Shown: one piece after another, positions 33,656 to 41,510 of the stretch
Layout of the letters: the number at the start of each line of letters is the position of its first letter
Position numbering within the stretch: position 1 is the stretch's first letter
Source of the DNA: Mycolicibacter sp. MU0102
GTDB lineage: Bacteria; Actinomycetota; Actinomycetes; Mycobacteriales; Mycobacteriaceae
Direction: 5' to 3'
Length of the DNA stretch: 64,000 nucleotides
Assembly: GCF_963378105.1 (NCBI RefSeq)
Contig: NZ_OY726398.1
Coordinates: 3,782,001 to 3,846,000 of the forward strand
Program-made: the position numbers and the translations under genes
The notes under the pieces: model-generated
What the model was told of the DNA's origin: nothing
Databases searched by the model: none
What the model saw: only the letters and a program-made list of their open reading frames with translations

Positions 33656-35284
33656 ATGCCAGCCGGCGCGCATGACGATTGGGACGAGACCGTCGACGTG
33701 GTGGTGCTGGGCACCGGCGGCGCCGGGCTCACCGCCGCACTCACCGCGGCAGTACACGGCGCGACGGTGGCCCTCTACGAGAAGTCGAACACGGTGGGCG
33801 GCACCACCGCGGTCTCCGGTGGTATCGCCTGGATTCCGGCGCACGACCGGGCTCCCGGGCTGAGCATCGAGGCCGCGATGGACTACCTGCGCGCCCAGTC
33901 CTTCGGCGCGATGGACGACGCGCTGGTCTCAACGTTCGTGCAGACCGGCCAGGAAATGGTCGAGTTCGTCGAAGCCCACAGCGATGTCCGCTTCGAGGTC
34001 GCCACCGGATTCCCGGACTACAAACCGGAGCTGCCCGGCGGCCGCCCGTCCGGGGGACGCTCACTGAGCCCGCTGCCCTACGACGTCTCCCGGGTGGACT
34101 CCTGGCAGGACCGGATCACCGCGTTCCCCGCCGACTACAGCAACGTCGGATTCGACGCCGAGACCCGCGCCCGGCTGCACGCCGACATCGAGACAACGGC
34201 CGGCGACGATATCTGCGTGGCCGGCACCGCGCTTATCGCCGGCCTGCTACGCGGTGTGCTCGACGCCGGGATCACGCCGCAGACCGGGTGCCGCGGCGTC
34301 GAGCTCCTCACCGACGCCCAAGGCATCATGGGTGTGCGGATCGAGGGCGACGGCACCTCGCGGCGGGTACGCGCCCGGCGGGGCGTCATCTTGGCCAACG
34401 GCGGCTTCGAATGGGACGTCTCTCTGGTGGAGGCGTTCCTGCGCGGGCCGATGCGCGGCGCGGTGTCGCCGCCGAACAACACCGGTGACGCGCTGCGCAT
34501 GGCAATGGCGAACGGCGCGGACCTGGCCAACATGGGCGAGGCATGGTGGGTCCCGATCGTCCGGATCCCCGGGGACACCATCGACGGGGAACAGCGCAGC
34601 CGCAGCGTGCGGCTCGAGCGGACCCGCCCGCGCAGCATCATCGTCAACCGGGCCGGGCGGCGGTTCGTCAACGAGGCGTGCGACTACAACTCCATGGCGG
34701 GCGCCTTCCATTACCTGGAGCCACGCGGCGGCTACGTCAACGATCCGGCGTGGATCGTGTTCGACGCCGAGCATCTGCACCGCTACGGATTCCTCGGCGT
34801 CGCGCCCGACGGCACTGCCCCGGAGTGGTTCTCACAATCGCCCGATCTGGCCGCCCTGGCCGCCAAGATCGGAATCGACGCCGAGGGTCTGGCACGCACG
34901 GTGGCCGCCTGGAACCGCGACGTGGCGGCGGGGTCGGATCCCGAATTCGGGCGAGGATCCAGCGCCTACGACGGCTATTGGGGTGACGAGCAGGCCGGCA
35001 CAGTCGCCGGACGCACCCTGGGGCCCATCGACACCGCTCCCTTCTACGCCGTGCCGCTGTCCATCGGAGCAATGGGCACCAAGGGCGGGCCGCGCACCGA
35101 CTCCGACGGCCGGGTCCTGCACGTCACCGGCCGGCCCATTCCTGGACTGTTCGCCGCGGGCAACGCGATGGCGGGCGTGACCGGCCGCGCCTACGGTGGC
35201 GCGGGCGGCACCATCGGACCGGCCATGGTGTTCGGCTTCCGCGCGGGGCGCGCAGCTGCCACCACCGGCGCAGGGACCTCATGA
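33656..35284 (+). CDS. FAD-dependent dehydrogenase (KstD-like)
   Basis: A 542-residue FAD_binding_2 enzyme: VDVVVLGTGGAGLTAALTAA, EKSNTVGGTTAVSGGIAWIPAHD, and C-terminal LFAAGNAMAGVTGRAYGGAGGTIGPAM. The close family resemblance to the enzyme at 27615, together with clear divergence in the middle, argues for paralogues acting at different positions or on different intermediates. Start ATG at 33656 with GAGAGG eight bases upstream. The C-terminus contains TKGGPRTDSDGRVL, where family members contact the flavin. Confidence 0.87.
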   Translation: MPAGAHDDWDETVDVVVLGTGGAGLTAALTAAVHGATVALYEKSNTVGGTTAVSGGIAWIPAHDRAPGLSIEAAMDYLRAQSFGAMDDALVSTFVQTGQEMVEFVEAHSDVRFEVATGFPDYKPELPGGRPSGGRSLSPLPYDVSRVDSWQDRITAFPADYSNVGFDAETRARLHADIETTAGDDICVAGTALIAGLLRGVLDAGITPQTGCRGVELLTDAQGIMGVRIEGDGTSRRVRARRGVILANGGFEWDVSLVEAFLRGPMRGAVSPPNNTGDALRMAMANGADLANMGEAWWVPIVRIPGDTIDGEQRSRSVRLERTRPRSIIVNRAGRRFVNEACDYNSMAGAFHYLEPRGGYVNDPAWIVFDAEHLHRYGFLGVAPDGTAPEWFSQSPDLAALAAKIGIDAEGLARTVAAWNRDVAAGSDPEFGRGSSAYDGYWGDEQAGTVAGRTLGPIDTAPFYAVPLSIGAMGTKGGPRTDSDGRVLHVTGRPIPGLFAAGNAMAGVTGRAYGGAGGTIGPAMVFGFRAGRAAATTGAGTS

Positions 35285-35313
35285 GCGGCTCGTTCCCCCG
35301 TCACCGGCAGAGC

Positions 35314-35341
35314 GGAAATGCTATTCTTCCCTGCAAAGAAT
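35314..35341. promoter_or_regulatory. Operator-like element upstream of secreted-protein gene
   Basis: GGAAAT-GCT-ATTCTT (35314-35328) matches the recurring N3 site in relaxed form, and ATTCTT-N7-AAGAAT (35323-35341) forms a perfect overlapping inverted repeat like that at 4796-4814. It lies 53-80 bases before the GTG of the next gene, in the only gap in the 33.6-37.3 kb block. Confidence 0.4.
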
Positions 35342-35393
35342 TTGAGTCTTTGGCAGCGCGGCCGCTCCGGCGGATGCAGCAGTGGAGGAGCCC

Positions 35394-35825
35394 GTGACAG
35401 GCAGGCAGATCGCCGCATCGTCCCTGGTTGCGGGGATAGCGCTTGGCGGCGCACTGGCCGCCGCCGCCCCGGCGACCGCCGATGACACCGCACCGCACCG
35501 GGTGCGCTACTCGGTCAGTTCCACCGAGACCGCCCAGGCATACATCTACTACCGCGAAGTCCAGCCGCCCAATTTCGGCGAGTACAGCCACAACCCGTAT
35601 CAATACAGTCCGAAGGCGGACGTCATCATCGGGCCGGGCCAGCCCTGGATCTTCGACACCACCCTGGCCGATCCGCAGGACTGGGCCATGGTGGTGGTGT
35701 CGCTGCCCGCGATGCATCCCGCACCGGGCGCACCCGGCTTCGTCTGCGAGCTGCGGATCGACGACGTCGTGGTCGCCACCGACGCCGGTACCAAGGGGGC
35801 GCTCTGCTCGCTCCGCACTTGGTGA
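35394..35825 (+). CDS. Secreted or membrane-anchored small protein (MmpS-like fold possible)
   Basis: A 143-residue exported protein. The signal sequence GRQIAASSLVAGIALGGALAAAAPATADD ends in an Ala-x-Ala-type cleavage site. The mature part is beta-rich with many aromatic residues (VRYSVSSTETAQAYIYYREV) and has two cysteines, in FVCELRIDDVVV and ALCSLRTW, that could form a disulfide. The pattern recalls the extracytoplasmic domain of MmpS proteins, but that is weak. GTG at 35394 is chosen for GGAGGAG just upstream. It is followed by two Mce-associated genes, suggesting a role in envelope transport. Confidence 0.7.
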   Translation: MTGRQIAASSLVAGIALGGALAAAAPATADDTAPHRVRYSVSSTETAQAYIYYREVQPPNFGEYSHNPYQYSPKADVIIGPGQPWIFDTTLADPQDWAMVVVSLPAMHPAPGAPGFVCELRIDDVVVATDAGTKGALCSLRTW

Positions 35826-35865
35826 GGGACCCTGGTGCTGAGTGGACAACGGACAGGAGAGGCGT

Positions 35866-36678
35866 ATGCCGTCGCGTGATCCGGCGAAGCCGGAGGGTCC
35901 CAGAAAGCACGTCGGAAAGCACGCCGCCAAGCACGCCTCGAAGAATGCGCTGACGCTGGCAGAGGCCGAGGCCAAAGCCGCCGAGGCGGCGGCGGAGTTG
36001 GCCCGCGCCCGAGCGGAGCTGCTCAAGGCACAGCAGGAGCCCGAGCCGGAAACCACTGCGGCGGTCGAGCTGGACACCACCCAGGGAGTCGAGACAACCG
36101 AAGCGGCCGAGCCGGCCCCGGGCGTTGACGAGGCTGGTGACGGGCGTGCCGTCGGGCAGTCGGCCGCGCGGCCCCGAAAGCTCACCGGAATCCGCAAGGT
36201 CCTGCCCTGGGCTGCGGCGACGCTGGCCGTGCTCACCATCGGTGGGCTGATCGCGGCGGATGTGGTGATGCTGGCCCACCACAACAACGTGGCGCTGCGC
36301 CAGCGCCAAGCCGCCGAATACGCCGCGGCCGCTCGTCAGGGCGTGGTGACGCTGATGTCGCTGAATTACGAAACCGTCGATGACAACGTCAAGGCGATCC
36401 TCGACAACTCGACCGGCGAGTTCAAAAAGGACTTCGAAGACCACGCCGGCGACTTCACCCAGGTGGCCCGCAAGTCGAAAACCATCACCACGGTCGACTC
36501 GGCGGTCGCGGGGGTGGAATCGATGTCGGACGCCGACGCGGTGGTGCTGGTCGCGGCCAACACCAAGGTCACCAATATCGCTGGGGCCAAAGAGGAACCC
36601 CGCAGTTGGCGCCTCACCGTACACCTGGCTCACGAAGGCGATCGGATCAAGATGTCGAAGGTGGACTTCGCGGCATGA
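35866..36678 (+). CDS. Mce-associated membrane protein
   Basis: A 270-residue protein with a Lys/His-rich, then Ala/Glu-rich N-terminal cytoplasmic region containing a probable coiled coil (LTLAEAEAKAAEAAAELARARAEL), one transmembrane helix (VLPWAAATLAVLTIGGLIAADVVML, about 112-136) and an extracytoplasmic NTF2-like domain with YAAAARQGVVTLMSLNYETVDDNVKAIL. This is the layout of Mce-associated (Mas) proteins that stabilise Mce lipid importers. ATG at 35866 with AGGAGAGG upstream. Its stop overlaps the next ATG (ATGA). The genes converge on the minus-strand mce operon instead of being part of it. Confidence 0.85.
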   Translation: MPSRDPAKPEGPRKHVGKHAAKHASKNALTLAEAEAKAAEAAAELARARAELLKAQQEPEPETTAAVELDTTQGVETTEAAEPAPGVDEAGDGRAVGQSAARPRKLTGIRKVLPWAAATLAVLTIGGLIAADVVMLAHHNNVALRQRQAAEYAAAARQGVVTLMSLNYETVDDNVKAILDNSTGEFKKDFEDHAGDFTQVARKSKTITTVDSAVAGVESMSDADAVVLVAANTKVTNIAGAKEEPRSWRLTVHLAHEGDRIKMSKVDFAA

Positions 36679-37343
36679 GCGAATCCGACGAGTCCGACGT
36701 GACACCCGAGGCGACCGAGGCCGAGGCCGTCGACGAGGACGTGAAAGACGCTGCCGTGCAAGACGCTGCCCTGCAAGACCAAGACGTTGCCCCAGAGTCT
36801 GGCGAGCAGCCGGCGGAAGAGTCACCGGCCGAGCAGCCGCAAGCCGGCCCGACTGTCTCCACGGCGCGCTGGATCGCCGCTGCCCTGGCCGGACTGCTGG
36901 TGGCGTCGGCGGGGCTGACCGCCTGGCTGTATTTCGGGGTGCTTCGGGCCGATCAGCAACTCGGACCCGCGGCCGAGCAGGCCGTGATGGCGGCCGCCGC
37001 CGACGGCGCGATCGCCGTGTTGACCTATGCGCCCAAGACCATGGAGCAGGATTTCGCCGCCGCCGAGAGCCACCTCACCGGCGACTTCCTCGCTCACTAC
37101 ACCGATTTCACCCAGAAGGTCGTGACCCCGGCGGTCAAGGAGAAACAAGTACAGACCGTAGCCGCGGTGGTTCGCAAGGGCCTCGTATCCCTGCACCCCA
37201 GTTCCGCAGAGGTGCTGATCTATCTCAACCAGACCACGATCAGCAAGACCAATCCGGACGGCTCGTTCTCGATGAGCAGCGTCAAGGTCGGCTTGGAGAA
37301 GCACGACGGCCGGTGGCTGATCTCCTCGTTCGACCCCGTCTAG
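36675..37343 (+). CDS. Mce-associated membrane protein
   Basis: A 222-residue Mas-type protein: acidic N-terminal tail with repeated DAAVQDAALQDQD, a transmembrane helix WIAAALAGLLVASAGLTAWLYFGVL (about 64-88) and an outer domain with DGAIAVLTYAPKTMEQDFAAAESHLTGDFLAHYTDFT. It is paralogous in layout to the preceding gene. Translational coupling by ATGA overlap suggests the two make one complex. Ends four bases before the convergent secreted-protein gene. Confidence 0.85.
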   Translation: MSESDESDVTPEATEAEAVDEDVKDAAVQDAALQDQDVAPESGEQPAEESPAEQPQAGPTVSTARWIAAALAGLLVASAGLTAWLYFGVLRADQQLGPAAEQAVMAAAADGAIAVLTYAPKTMEQDFAAAESHLTGDFLAHYTDFTQKVVTPAVKEKQVQTVAAVVRKGLVSLHPSSAEVLIYLNQTTISKTNPDGSFSMSSVKVGLEKHDGRWLISSFDPV

Positions 37344-37347
37344 CCTG

Positions 37348-37806
37348 TTACATCCGGACCAGGGCGAACGTCCAGGTGTTCACTCCACCCGGGCCATTCA
37401 TACAGCCCACGTCGAAATGTGATTCGACCACACCGGCCAACGTGTTCGCGTCCCAGGTGTAGGTGTCGCGCGTCGGCATCGAGGGCCCGAACGGACAGGT
37501 CAGACCGTTGGGGAAATCCGAGGTGAACGAGTACTGACCGTTCACCAGTCGGGCGGTCCCGCCGTAGTAGCCGCGACCGAAGAAATGCGGCCGGTCGATC
37601 GCACTCACCGTCACGCAGCCGGCTGGCAGGTCGTCGAACTTGCCCATCGTCTCGCAGGGGTAGGCCGCCCAGACCCACGTAGCGTCGGTCCACCGATTGC
37701 TCAGGACGTCGTAGTTGCCGTAGCGCATGTCGGCCGCGGCGACCGGCGCCACCACGATGCCGGCGGTCAACGCGCCCAGCGCTGCTGCGATCATGGTTCG
37801 AAACAT
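37348..37806 (-). CDS. Secreted protein of unknown function, mce-linked
   Basis: A 152-residue exported protein: signal peptide MFRTMIAAALGALTAGIVVAPVAAA, then mature DMRYGNYDVLSNRWTDATWVW. Four cysteines (in YPCET, AGCVT, LTCPFG, VGCMNG) could form two disulfides. The YxVxSN opening is shared with the secreted protein at 38278, so they may be distant relatives. GAGGAGGT lies upstream of the ATG at 37806. Last gene after mceF on the minus strand; probably extracytoplasmic and possibly a cargo-binding helper of the Mce system. Confidence 0.75.
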   Translation of the reverse strand: MFRTMIAAALGALTAGIVVAPVAAADMRYGNYDVLSNRWTDATWVWAAYPCETMGKFDDLPAGCVTVSAIDRPHFFGRGYYGGTARLVNGQYSFTSDFPNGLTCPFGPSMPTRDTYTWDANTLAGVVESHFDVGCMNGPGGVNTWTFALVRM

Positions 37807-37842
37807 GGGTGACCTCCTCGACTTGCCAAGATTGTTGTGCCG

Positions 37843-38262
37843 CTATAGATCACCGCGACGCCACAACGACTCGCCGTCGGCGACACAGGTCAAGAAAAGC
37901 CCGTCGGGCGCCTGCGCCACCTCGCCGGAGTATTCGTTGCACTTGCTGTTCTCCTCTTTGACGCCGTGCATCTCCGGGGAGCGGAACCAGCGCGGTTCGT
38001 ACCGGCGAGGCGAAGCGCAGTACACCAGTCGGCCCGGCAGGGTCGAGGGCCCTGCGACCGCGGATCCGAAGACGAAGTAGGTGGTGTTCGAGCACGGCGC
38101 ACCCAGTACGACGTTCGGCATGATTCCGGGTGTGCACGACGGGACGTCGCACATCGGGACGTACGGGTCGGCGACCGCCGGCGCCGCGGGCGTCACGCCG
38201 GCGACCGTCCCGGCGGCAAGTACCGCCGCGATGAGCACTTTCATCACCCGAGGGTTCTGCAT
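37843..38262 (-). CDS. Secreted cysteine-containing protein of unknown function
   Basis: A 139-residue exported protein with signal sequence MKVLIAAVLAAGTVAGVTPAAPAVA (after a short MQNPRV leader) and mature start DPYVPMCDVPSCTPGIMPNVVLGAPC. Six cysteines in the mature part indicate a small disulfide-stabilised domain. GGGAG precedes the ATG at 38262. Similar small secreted proteins occur next to mycobacterial mce operons, as I recall; I do not recognise a function. Confidence 0.72.
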   Translation of the reverse strand: MQNPRVMKVLIAAVLAAGTVAGVTPAAPAVADPYVPMCDVPSCTPGIMPNVVLGAPCSNTTYFVFGSAVAGPSTLPGRLVYCASPRRYEPRWFRSPEMHGVKEENSKCNEYSGEVAQAPDGLFLTCVADGESLWRRGDL

Positions 38263-38277
38263 GGTCTCCCCTACCGC

Positions 38278-38784
38278 CTAGAGTCGCTGCACCGTCAGCG
38301 GCATGACGATCACCGTGGGCTGGTTGCGTCCGCATGCCCCCGAGACTCCGATCGTCCGGTCGTAGCCGACAAGCCGGTCGATGTTGCGTTTCTCGTACTG
38401 ACCGTTGGTATCGCTGCCCTGAAACTGGTAGCGCTGCCGGCCCGACGAGGTGGTGCCGTCCGGGCAGGTCTGCCAGTTCTCGTGGAAGCGGTCGACGATC
38501 CAGCGGGAGGTACGAAACTCGAGCGGCGCCGTCCAGCCCTGGTCGCTGCTCACCTGTCCGGTACAGACGTGCGCGTTCTCGCAACTGGAACTGAAGGTCC
38601 ACACCGAGGTAACCGTGACCTCGTTCATGAAGACCTCGTTGGTCTTGGCCAAGTCCCCGTTAGAGGTGACCCGGTAGGGGCCGTTGAGCTCAAAGCCCAG
38701 CGCAGCCTGCGCCGACGGCGTCGGGAACATCCCCACAACAAGGCCGAAAGCCGCTGCAGCGGCGGCTAACTCCCGTGCCCGCAT
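38278..38784 (-). CDS. Secreted protein of unknown function, mce-linked
   Basis: A 168-residue exported protein: signal peptide MRARELAAAAAAFGLVVGMFPTPSAQA followed by ALGFELNGPYRVTSNGDLAKTNEV. Central WTFSSSCENAHVCTGQVSSDQGW is a conserved-looking core with a probable disulfide; two further Cys are in QTCPDG and SGACGRN. The ATG at 38784 is chosen for GGAGG upstream; a longer frame lacks a ribosome site. It follows mceF by 20 bases, so it belongs to the mce transcript. Confidence 0.75.
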   Translation of the reverse strand: MRARELAAAAAAFGLVVGMFPTPSAQAALGFELNGPYRVTSNGDLAKTNEVFMNEVTVTSVWTFSSSCENAHVCTGQVSSDQGWTAPLEFRTSRWIVDRFHENWQTCPDGTTSSGRQRYQFQGSDTNGQYEKRNIDRLVGYDRTIGVSGACGRNQPTVIVMPLTVQRL

Positions 38785-38804
38785 GATTCGTCCTCCTTCG
38801 GCAC

Positions 38805-40346
38805 TCAGTTCGGCATCAGATCGGTCCACGACTTGGGCCCGGAACCGGGAACCAGGTTCGTCTGCTGCTCGTAGCGCCCATCGGGTGTCATGTACTTGCC
38901 GGTGTTCGGGTCGTAGGGCACCACCGCGACCGACGGCGTCTGTTCACCGATCCCGGAGTTTCCGGCCAACGGCGGCGGCGCAGGCACCTGTGGCCGTGGA
39001 GAATCCGGTGGTGTGCCCGACGGGGTGGCCCACGGCGGCAGCGGGGTCCCCCCGACCGGAGCGAAGAGCCGGTCACTGAAGTCGACCCGGTCATCGACCG
39101 GGATCCCCTGCTTGAGGAGGTTCGGGTCGAACGCAGTGGGCCCGGTGAGGTGCTGGCGCATCGCGATCGGGACGAATCCCTTGGGGTCGTCGCAGAGTTC
39201 GACAGTGGGCGCACGCTTGCCCGGATGCTCGATACACGGGAAGTTGCGGGCGCCGCGCACCGATACCGGCGAATCCTGCGGCAGTTTGCAGTACAGACCG
39301 TCGGGGGTGTCGATTGTGGTGGTATCGGCCGGGGAACGCCACGACGACGGCGGCAGGAACCCCACAGTGCAGGGGTTGGGGTCACCGAACGTGAGGGTGA
39401 AGTCGCCCTGCGGCAGACCAGTCGGGTTGTTCTTGGGCAGACCGAATGACTGCTGGGCGGCAATGTATCCGGGCAGTAGCACCATCAACTGCTCCAGCGA
39501 CGGGTTGTAGACCATCAGCACCTGCCCGAGGGTGTTCAGGTTCGCCAGCAGGATCGGCAGCGTTGGCTTGAGGTCCTGCATCAGGCCCGATACCTCGTCG
39601 GCGAATCCGGGTCCGCGTTGCAAGATGGCGCGCAACTGCGGGTCGTTGGCGGCTACCTGTTCGGAGATGCCGGCCACGCTGCGGGCCCAGGTCCGGATCG
39701 CGTCGGTGCTTTGCACCTGCGAGTCCAGCAGCGGCGCACTATTATCGACCAGCTTCCGCACCTTGTCCGAGACTCGGTTGGCGTCACCGCTGATGGTGGT
39801 TGCCGAGTCCAGCAATGACTGGAAGTCGTAGCCGGCGCCGTCGAAAGCCTGGAAGGTCTCGTCGAGCAGATTGCTGAGCTTGTCCTTCGGAATCGAGTCG
39901 ACCAGCGCGCTGACCTGATCGAGCATCGGACCGACCTGTTGAGGAACTTCGGTGTCCGAAGCCGCGATCACCGAGCCGTTGTGCAGGTACGGGCCGCCGT
40001 CGCTGCGCGGCAGCAGGTCGACGTACTGCTCACCGATGGCCGAAACACTGCGCACCGCGGCCACCAGATCGGCCGGGACCTTCGGTGATCGATTCAGCGA
40101 CAACGTGGCACGCACACCGCCCGGAGTCAGCTCGACGTTGGTGACCGTGCCGATCTGCACCCCGTTGTAGGTGACGTTGGAGAACCGGTAGAGCCCACCG
40201 GTCTCGGGTAGATCCAGCTTGACCATCACCCGGCCGATTCCGAGCATGGTCGGCACCTGCATGTAGCCGAAGAGCATGGCCCCCACGCCGATCACCGACG
40301 CGACCAGGAACAGGATCAGCTGGATCCGAACAAAGCGTGTCAGCAT
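38805..40346 (-). CDS. mceF: Mce-family protein MceF
   Basis: A 513-residue MCE protein: N-terminal helix (IQLILFLVASVIGVGAMLFGYM), MCE domain with LPETGGLYRFSNVTYNGVQIGTV, a long helical part (about 130-280) and a Pro-rich tail ending SWTDLMPN. Sixth subunit of the hetero-hexameric Mce tunnel that carries hydrophobic molecules across the periplasm. The start abuts the mceE stop (40347). The Cys-containing C-terminal domain (NPCTVGF, DGLYCKL, NFPCIEH, VELCDD) is typical of MceF. Confidence 0.93.
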   Translation of the reverse strand: MLTRFVRIQLILFLVASVIGVGAMLFGYMQVPTMLGIGRVMVKLDLPETGGLYRFSNVTYNGVQIGTVTNVELTPGGVRATLSLNRSPKVPADLVAAVRSVSAIGEQYVDLLPRSDGGPYLHNGSVIAASDTEVPQQVGPMLDQVSALVDSIPKDKLSNLLDETFQAFDGAGYDFQSLLDSATTISGDANRVSDKVRKLVDNSAPLLDSQVQSTDAIRTWARSVAGISEQVAANDPQLRAILQRGPGFADEVSGLMQDLKPTLPILLANLNTLGQVLMVYNPSLEQLMVLLPGYIAAQQSFGLPKNNPTGLPQGDFTLTFGDPNPCTVGFLPPSSWRSPADTTTIDTPDGLYCKLPQDSPVSVRGARNFPCIEHPGKRAPTVELCDDPKGFVPIAMRQHLTGPTAFDPNLLKQGIPVDDRVDFSDRLFAPVGGTPLPPWATPSGTPPDSPRPQVPAPPPLAGNSGIGEQTPSVAVVPYDPNTGKYMTPDGRYEQQTNLVPGSGPKSWTDLMPN

Positions 40347-41510
40347 CTAGCCACCGCCTCCCGAGCCAACCGCTCCCTGCGGCAGGGCCTGGCCCGATGA
40401 CTGCAGGATCGGCTCTTGCAGCGGATCCTGGGAGAAGTTCAGATACCAGGGATCGCCGGGCGCCGGAACCAGTTTCGCGTCCTCGTCACCCCACTGAGTA
40501 CCGGCGAACAGCGCCCGCTTGAGCCGCGGTTTGGTGAGGTCGAAGACGGCGAACAGGTTCAGGAAGTCGCCCCGCACGGCGCGCTCGATCGCATTCGGCC
40601 CGTACGGGAACGCCGAGGCGTAGGCCACCGCCGAGTTGAGCTCCGGACCGATGTCGGCCAGCGAACGCAACGCCGGTTCGATGTGGATGAGGTCGGAGAC
40701 CAGTTGGTGCCCGGAGTCGTTGACCAGACCCGCCGACAGGTCGCCGAACTGGCCCAGCTTGGTCAGGGCAGTGACGAACTTCGGGCGTTCTTTGATCAAC
40801 ACGTCGATGGCCGGCGGAATCTTGTTCAGCGCACGGTCGATGGTGTCGCGCTGCCCGGCGAAAGTTGTTGCCGTCCGGTTCATCTCTTCGATGGCCTCGA
40901 CGATGTTGTTCCGTTGCCGGTCCAGCGCACCGGTAAAGTGGTCCAGCCGGACGATCAGATCGCGAATGTCGCTTTCCCGGCCTGCCATCGAGGCGCTGAA
41001 GTTGTGGATGATGTCACCGATCTGCCCGAGCCCGCCGCCATTGACCAGCACCGCCAGCGAGGACAGGGTCTGTTCGGTAGACGGATAGGTCGAGGAGTCG
41101 CTCAGCGGGATCTTGGCTCCGGACATCAATCGCCCCGTCGGCGCCTGCCCGATCGGCGGATTGAGCGCCAGGTGCATGGAACCGAGCAGGCTGGTCTGCC
41201 CGACGGTCGCCACCGCATTCGCCGGCACCTCGACACCGGGGTTGACCGCGATGTCGACGTTGGCATGCCAGTTACTGACGGTCATCTTGCCGATGCTGCC
41301 GATCACCACATCGGAGAGCATCACCGGCGAATTGGATTCCAGTGTCCCGACATTGGCCAGCTCGACTGTGAAGTGCTGCGCCCCGGAACCGCGTCCCTGA
41401 ACACCCGGCAACGCCATCGAGTTCAGACCGCCGAAGGCACAGCCGGTGGTGGTACCGGCGACCGCGAGGGCAAGTGCAGCGCTGCGCCGCAAGGAACGGA
41501 GACCGATCAT
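40347..41510 (-). CDS. mceE: Mce-family lipoprotein MceE
   Basis: A 387-residue MCE protein with a lipoprotein-type N-terminus: basic MIGLRSLRRS, hydrophobic ALALAVAG, then TTTGC with the candidate lipidated Cys24 (a slightly non-standard lipobox). The MCE domain follows (FTVELANVGTLESNSPVMLSDVVIGSIGKM), then a long helical region. In Mce operons the E subunit is the lipoprotein. ATG at 41510 overlaps the mceD stop by four bases. Confidence 0.92.
   Translation of the reverse strand: MIGLRSLRRSAALALAVAGTTTGCAFGGLNSMALPGVQGRGSGAQHFTVELANVGTLESNSPVMLSDVVIGSIGKMTVSNWHANVDIAVNPGVEVPANAVATVGQTSLLGSMHLALNPPIGQAPTGRLMSGAKIPLSDSSTYPSTEQTLSSLAVLVNGGGLGQIGDIIHNFSASMAGRESDIRDLIVRLDHFTGALDRQRNNIVEAIEEMNRTATTFAGQRDTIDRALNKIPPAIDVLIKERPKFVTALTKLGQFGDLSAGLVNDSGHQLVSDLIHIEPALRSLADIGPELNSAVAYASAFPYGPNAIERAVRGDFLNLFAVFDLTKPRLKRALFAGTQWGDEDAKLVPAPGDPWYLNFSQDPLQEPILQSSGQALPQGAVGSGGGG

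Noticed and set aside
36380..37462. 360-codon plus-strand frame across the two Mce-associated genes
   Set aside because: Arg/Thr/Pro-rich out-of-frame translation with no motifs; the two Mas frames have membrane helices, good starts and a stop/start overlap.
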